Assembly: GCF_001021975.1 (NCBI RefSeq)
Contig: NZ_CP009928.1
Location: 4,282,001-4,346,000 of the forward strand
DNA length: 64,000 nucleotides
Origin: Chryseobacterium gallinarum
GTDB lineage: Bacteria > Bacteroidota > Bacteroidia > Flavobacteriales > Weeksellaceae
Reading direction: 5' to 3'
Below, piece by piece: positions 60,419 through 64,000 of this stretch. The stretch's first letter is position 1; the number at the start of each line of letters is the position of its first letter. A program made the translations under genes and the position numbers. The notes under the pieces are model-generated. The model saw only the letters and a list, made by a program, of their open reading frames with translations. It searched no databases and was not told where the DNA came from.

Positions 60419-61126
60419 ATGGCGATAGGACTTCATGGGAAATATTCTATAGGTGTTTTACTTACATTTATACTGTTAGCAGCAGCAATGCTGTATGTCT
60501 TTCCTGTTATTTCTATGATTACGGGAGTAAAGGGGATTACAGCATTCAGTTTTTCTCTCAGCAGAATAGTACTCTGGGCCATTTTACTGATGCTGTTTCT
60601 GTACAGTCATTTTGTGGAAAAAGGCTCTTTTTTGTTAAAAGGAGAAAAAAAATATTCCCTGGCATTCCGGGTAAAAGCAATGATCAGCCTTTACTTGATC
60701 TGTGCTATCGGCGGAGCATTTCTGAATGTGGTTCTGCAGCTTCTGGTACAGGAGAAGATGAGCGAAAAACTTTTTGATCTCACTTCAATTTTTAGACATA
60801 ATTATTTTTTAATTATTTTTACATGCTTTACGGCGGGTGCTGTAGAGGAATTCCTGATGCGGGGGTACGTACAGCCCCGGATTGAGAAGATTTATAACAG
60901 TCCTGTTTTAGGAATTTTTATTTCAGCCCTTTTGTTTGGCCTCCTGCACAGTACTTACGGAACAATAAGCCAGGTGATCATCCCTTTCTTTATTGGAGTC
61001 GTTTTTGCTGTTTTTTATAAAAAATATTCAAATATCACTATTCTGATCAGCTGTCATTTTATGATAGACTTTGTGTCTCTGATGATTATGAATAGTTTTG
61101 ATAGTAAGCACTTATCTGTATTTTAA
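60419..61126 (+). CDS. CPBP-family intramembrane protease
   Basis: A 235-residue protein with about seven transmembrane helices. The glutamate motif EEFLMRG (in AVEEFLMRGYVQPR, about 141-154) and later His in LLHSTYGTIS and ISCHFMIDF match CPBP/Rce1-type proteases. Such enzymes process or protect against peptides, sometimes bacteriocins. Starts 21 bp after tsaC. Confidence 0.9.
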   Translation: MAIGLHGKYSIGVLLTFILLAAAMLYVFPVISMITGVKGITAFSFSLSRIVLWAILLMLFLYSHFVEKGSFLLKGEKKYSLAFRVKAMISLYLICAIGGAFLNVVLQLLVQEKMSEKLFDLTSIFRHNYFLIIFTCFTAGAVEEFLMRGYVQPRIEKIYNSPVLGIFISALLFGLLHSTYGTISQVIIPFFIGVVFAVFYKKYSNITILISCHFMIDFVSLMIMNSFDSKHLSVF

Positions 61127-61131
61127 ACATT

Positions 61132-61890
61132 ATGAAAATTATAACATCCCCTGCCAAATTAATGAATGTAGAAAACTCAACAGATTTTCTGAGATCTACC
61201 ACACCAAAATTTATTGAGGAGGCAGCATTTATACAATCTTATTTAAAAGAAAAATCGCCCAAATATCTTTCCGAATTGATGGAGATATCTTCTAAACTGG
61301 CTGATGAAAACTGGGAAAGAAACCAAAAATGGAAATCCAGACCCACTGCAAAAGAGTCTGCACCTGCTTTATTTGCCTTTACAGGAGAAGTATACCGGGG
61401 ATTGGACGCCAAAACTCTTGATAAAGATGCTGTAGATTACCTGCAAAAGAATCACCGGATGCTTTCCGGATTATATGGATTACTGAAACCTTCTGATAAA
61501 GTTATGTTGTACAGGCTGGAAATGGGACGCCCTTTCCAATTTGACCAGTATAAAAACCTGTATGAATTCTGGAGAGAAAAAATAACCGGACAGCTGAATA
61601 CTGAGATGAAAAAAGGGGAAATTCTCCTGCATCTGGCCAGTAATGAGTACGGAAAGGTTATTGACAGGAAAAAGCTAAATCATAAGGTTATTGATTTTGA
61701 TTTTTATGAATTAAAAGACGGAAAATTAAAGACTATCGTAGTGTATACCAAACATGCAAGAGGTCTTGTCGTAAGATTTTGCGCAGAAACTCAGGCCCAA
61801 ACCCTGGATGATGTGAAAGCTTTTAATTATGAAGGTTATAGAATAGATGAAGAGAAATCTACAGATACGAAACTGGTTTTTACAAGATAA
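61132..61890 (+). CDS. yaaA: Peroxide stress protein YaaA
   Basis: A 252-residue protein of the YaaA/DUF328 family: KIITSPAKLMN at the start, FTGEVYRGLDAKTLDKDAVD, LSGLYGLLKPSDKVMLYRLE, and LHLASNEYGKVID. YaaA lowers intracellular iron and protects DNA during peroxide stress. The start is 5 bp after the CPBP stop, and prmC follows without a gap. Confidence 0.95.
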   Translation: MKIITSPAKLMNVENSTDFLRSTTPKFIEEAAFIQSYLKEKSPKYLSELMEISSKLADENWERNQKWKSRPTAKESAPALFAFTGEVYRGLDAKTLDKDAVDYLQKNHRMLSGLYGLLKPSDKVMLYRLEMGRPFQFDQYKNLYEFWREKITGQLNTEMKKGEILLHLASNEYGKVIDRKKLNHKVIDFDFYELKDGKLKTIVVYTKHARGLVVRFCAETQAQTLDDVKAFNYEGYRIDEEKSTDTKLVFTR

Positions 61891-62739
61891 ATGACAATTT
61901 CAGCATTTAAAAAACACTTCAGTTCCTCCCTTTCGGATCTTTATACAGCATCGGAAAGTGCTTTTTTATCTTCACTTTTCATCCATAAGATTACAGGATT
62001 TGACCATTTTCAGCAACGGAGGTTTTCTGACCAGCAGTTGCTGACAGATGATGAGAAACAACTGAATGATATGATTTCCGTTCTGAGAACGGGAAAACCC
62101 TACCAACAGCTTTTAGGAGAAACCGAATTTTACGGAATGAAATTTTTTGTAGATGATAACGTACTGATCCCCCGCCCCGAAACTGAGGAACTACTGGAAA
62201 TGGCAATCCGGGAAATACAATGTTCGGAATTAGAAATCCCGGGATTAAAAATCCTGGATATCGGAACAGGGAGCGGTGTGATTCCGCTGGTTTTAAAAAA
62301 ACATTTTCCAGACGCTGAGATTTCATCGATTGATTTTTCAGAAAAAGCACTGGAAACCGCAAAACGGAATGCTGATTTTCATCAGCTGAATATTGAATTC
62401 ATTCATGCGGATTATCTTACTTTTAAACTGGAGGAACATTATGATATCATTATTTCCAATCCTCCTTATATAGGCAGAGAAGAAGAAACTGAAATAGCAG
62501 ACTCCGTAAAAGAGTTTGAACCTAAAATAGCCCTTTTTTCCCCTACTTCCGATGCATTGGTTTTCTACAGGAAAATTGCAGAAGATGCCAGGAAGCACTT
62601 GAAAGATCATGGGCTTTTGTTTTTAGAAATCAATCAGAAACTGGGTATTGAAACACTTGAGTTGTACAAAGACCTGTCAAAAGCTGAATTATTAAAAGAT
62701 TTATCCGACAATGACAGGTTCATTTATGGAATCAAATAA
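61891..62739 (+). CDS. prmC: Release factor glutamine methyltransferase PrmC
   Basis: A 282-residue enzyme that methylates the GGQ glutamine of release factors. SAM motif ILDIGTGSGVIPLVLKKH and catalytic NPPY in IIISNPPYIG are present, with the N-terminal helical domain usual for PrmC. It begins at the base after the yaaA stop (TAAATG), so the genes are translationally coupled. Confidence 0.96.
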   Translation: MTISAFKKHFSSSLSDLYTASESAFLSSLFIHKITGFDHFQQRRFSDQQLLTDDEKQLNDMISVLRTGKPYQQLLGETEFYGMKFFVDDNVLIPRPETEELLEMAIREIQCSELEIPGLKILDIGTGSGVIPLVLKKHFPDAEISSIDFSEKALETAKRNADFHQLNIEFIHADYLTFKLEEHYDIIISNPPYIGREEETEIADSVKEFEPKIALFSPTSDALVFYRKIAEDARKHLKDHGLLFLEINQKLGIETLELYKDLSKAELLKDLSDNDRFIYGIK

Positions 62740-62754
62740 CCAATCAATAAAAGT

Positions 62755-63114
62755 ATGATCATCAAATCACATACGGTAAATGGTGTTAAAATTGCCGAAG
62801 TAATTTCTGACAAAATAGTTATTGAATCAGTACAGGACGGTCTGGATCTGATGGGTGATATTTATTATCAGGGGTTTGATAAAGTTATTGTATATGAAAA
62901 AAACATCACTCCCGATTTTTTCGATCTGAAAACAAAACTGGCAGGCGAAATTTTGCAAAAATTTTCCAACTACCGTATCGGGCTAGCTATTGTGGGTGAC
63001 TTCAGCAAACATGAAAGTAAGAGTTTACAGGATTTTATTTTTGAAAGCAATAAGACCCGGCATGTCAACTTTGTTACCATGCTTGAAGAAGCGCTTGAAA
63101 ATTTTTCGAAATAG
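62755..63114 (+). CDS. DUF4180 domain protein
   Basis: A 119-residue protein with the DUF4180 pattern: IKSHTVNGVKIAEVISDKIV, then DLMGDIYYQGFDKVIVYEKN, ITPDFFDLKTKLAGEILQKF and a C-terminal SKHESKSLQDFIFES. STAS-like fold is likely. Function unknown; lies 15 bp after prmC. Confidence 0.88.
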   Translation: MIIKSHTVNGVKIAEVISDKIVIESVQDGLDLMGDIYYQGFDKVIVYEKNITPDFFDLKTKLAGEILQKFSNYRIGLAIVGDFSKHESKSLQDFIFESNKTRHVNFVTMLEEALENFSK

Positions 63115-63144
63115 CGACAAATAATCCTGTTGCTTAATCAAAGA

Positions 63145-63205
63145 CCTTTATCCTTTATCCTTTATCCTTTATCCTTTATCCTTTATTCTTTATTCTTTAT
63201 TCTTA
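63145..63205. repeat. Heptanucleotide tandem repeat
   Basis: Six copies of CCTTTAT followed by two and a part of TCTTTAT between two convergent genes. The repeat's end contains the stop codon of the epimerase gene. It is a simple-sequence repeat, probably prone to slippage, with no coding effect beyond the stop. Confidence 0.9.
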
Positions 63206-64000
63206 AAATATTCAATAGCTTCTTCTATCGCTTGATCTACCGGCCTGTAATGAAGTCCGAGCTCTTCCATGGATTTCTGATTAGAATAATAATTCCGGAT
63301 CCGAAGGGCTTTCATATTCGGAGTGCTTACATTCGTCTTCACATTCAGCTTTCGCAAAACGTCTCCTATCCGTCCCAAAACAGATAATACGGTATCCGGT
63401 ATAGGAATCATAACGGGATGCTGGCCTGTTATTTTATTTACTTTTCTGAAAAAGTTTCTATAGCTCAGATTTTCATTGGCCAACAGATATTTTTCACCAT
63501 CTTTTCCCTTTTCTATTGCCCTGATGATTCCTTCTGCTGCATCTTCAGCGTGAACGAAATTTTTTCCACCCTTCGGATAAAAGATAAGCTTCTTTTTCCA
63601 GGCCCAGAATATAATTTTTCCTGAGCTTGGCTTGCTGTCGTACGCTCCGATCATAAAGGCAGGATTCAGAATAATGATATCTATGTTTTTCCGGTTTTGC
63701 AAAAGAAAATTTTCTGCCTCCAATTTACTCTGGGCATATAAAGATTTTGTAAAAGGATATTTCTGGGCAGCTTTTTCATTCCCGGGCTCATCTTCGCTTC
63801 CAAATCCCATTGTATTGGCTGAACTGACGAATAAAAATTTCTTTATCCCTTTGGCTTTGGCATGAACCAACAGATTCAAAGTGATATCATAATTCACCTT
63901 TCTGTATTCATCATATGTAAGTAGGTTTTGTCTTGTTTCTGCAGCAATGTGAATTATATAATCCACTCCTTCCAGACAGGGCGATACATCGGCTGACAAA
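63190..64000 (-). CDS. NAD-dependent epimerase/dehydratase (extended SDR), N-terminus missing
   Basis: A C-terminal part of about 269 residues; the first part with the GxxGxxG site lies beyond the right edge. Catalytic YxxxK is seen in LYAQSKLEAENFLL, a Ser in FVSSANTMGFGS, and later ILNPAFMIGAYDS and FVHAEDAAEGII as in extended SDR sugar epimerases and dihydroflavonol reductase-like enzymes. The first residues in the window are read through, so no start is given. It is convergent with DUF4180. Confidence 0.9.
   Translation of the reverse strand, partial: LSADVSPCLEGVDYIIHIAAETRQNLLTYDEYRKVNYDITLNLLVHAKAKGIKKFLFVSSANTMGFGSEDEPGNEKAAQKYPFTKSLYAQSKLEAENFLLQNRKNIDIIILNPAFMIGAYDSKPSSGKIIFWAWKKKLIFYPKGGKNFVHAEDAAEGIIRAIEKGKDGEKYLLANENLSYRNFFRKVNKITGQHPVMIPIPDTVLSVLGRIGDVLRKLNVKTNVSTPNMKALRIRNYYSNQKSMEELGLHYRPVDQAIEEAIEYFKNKE

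Noticed and set aside
63145..63205. CRISPR-like repeat
   Set aside because: Repeat units are 7 bp and adjoin each other with no spacers.

Overview
The window looks like a Bacteroidota chromosome, most likely a Chryseobacterium-type flavobacterium (family Weeksellaceae). Coding DNA is AT-rich, ATG starts lack Shine-Dalgarno sequences, many genes are preceded by the Bacteroidota -7 promoter element TAnnTTTG, and family-typical genes such as three GLPGLI proteins and single-gene M1 and M61 peptidases are present. The organism name is an inference; no 16S gene is in the window.

Positions 1 to about 28.9-29.4 kb hold most of a Mu-like (transposable, contractile-tailed) prophage. Its immunity/transposition end lies next to lpdA and its tail-fibre end runs off the left edge. 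From the immunity end leftwards, the layout is: S24-type repressor (+, 28085); a divergent early operon on the minus strand with a Ner-position protein, MuA-like DDE transposase, MuB-like ATPase, a second P-loop ATPase, DUF3164, and many small accessory genes including a DnaA-domain-IV protein, an ASCH-like protein and a C5-methyltransferase-like gene; a small moron-like secreted-protein gene with its own promoter and terminator; a head module on the opposite (+) strand (small and large terminase, gp16/DUF1320, DUF935 portal, minor head protein with a nuclease-like tail, gpG, tail terminator); then, again on the minus strand, protease/scaffold, major capsid, amidase endolysin, a spanin-like lipoprotein, tail sheath, tube, tail chaperones, tape measure, DUF6046, gpD-like hub, gpV, gp25-like wedge and a partial baseplate protein. 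Two early genes are broken: a frameshifted replication-protein-like gene and a methyltransferase-like gene with an in-frame stop. The prophage may therefore be partly decayed, unless these are sequencing errors.

The most striking signal is at the portal/minor-head-protein junction. A canonical -1 slippery heptamer (T TTT TTC) is followed 6 nt later by a perfect 7-bp GC-rich hairpin. The minor head reading frame is open across the junction and has no ATG, GTG or TTG of its own until position 14841. This predicts a programmed portal-head protein fusion of about 871 residues. A second recoding candidate (TTT TTT CGT) joins the two tail-chaperone frames.

From 29.4 kb to the right edge is ordinary host chromosome: lpdA, a glycosyltransferase/AraC-type regulator operon, recQ, a KdsD-type isomerase, a Crp/Fnr regulator, a PfpI/Hsp31-like protein, tatC, M1 and M61 peptidases, a histidine kinase with a PBP4-type carboxypeptidase, pepE, a TPR protein, a transaldolase-like aldolase, GLPGLI genes, a BlaI/M56 sensor-repressor pair whose operator overlaps its own promoter, a 2OG-Fe(II) oxygenase, a GG-leader peptide, five tandem initiator tRNA genes with covarying spacer hairpins, a Sua5/YrdC-type t6A synthase, a CPBP protease, yaaA, prmC, a DUF4180 gene and a partial NAD-dependent epimerase.
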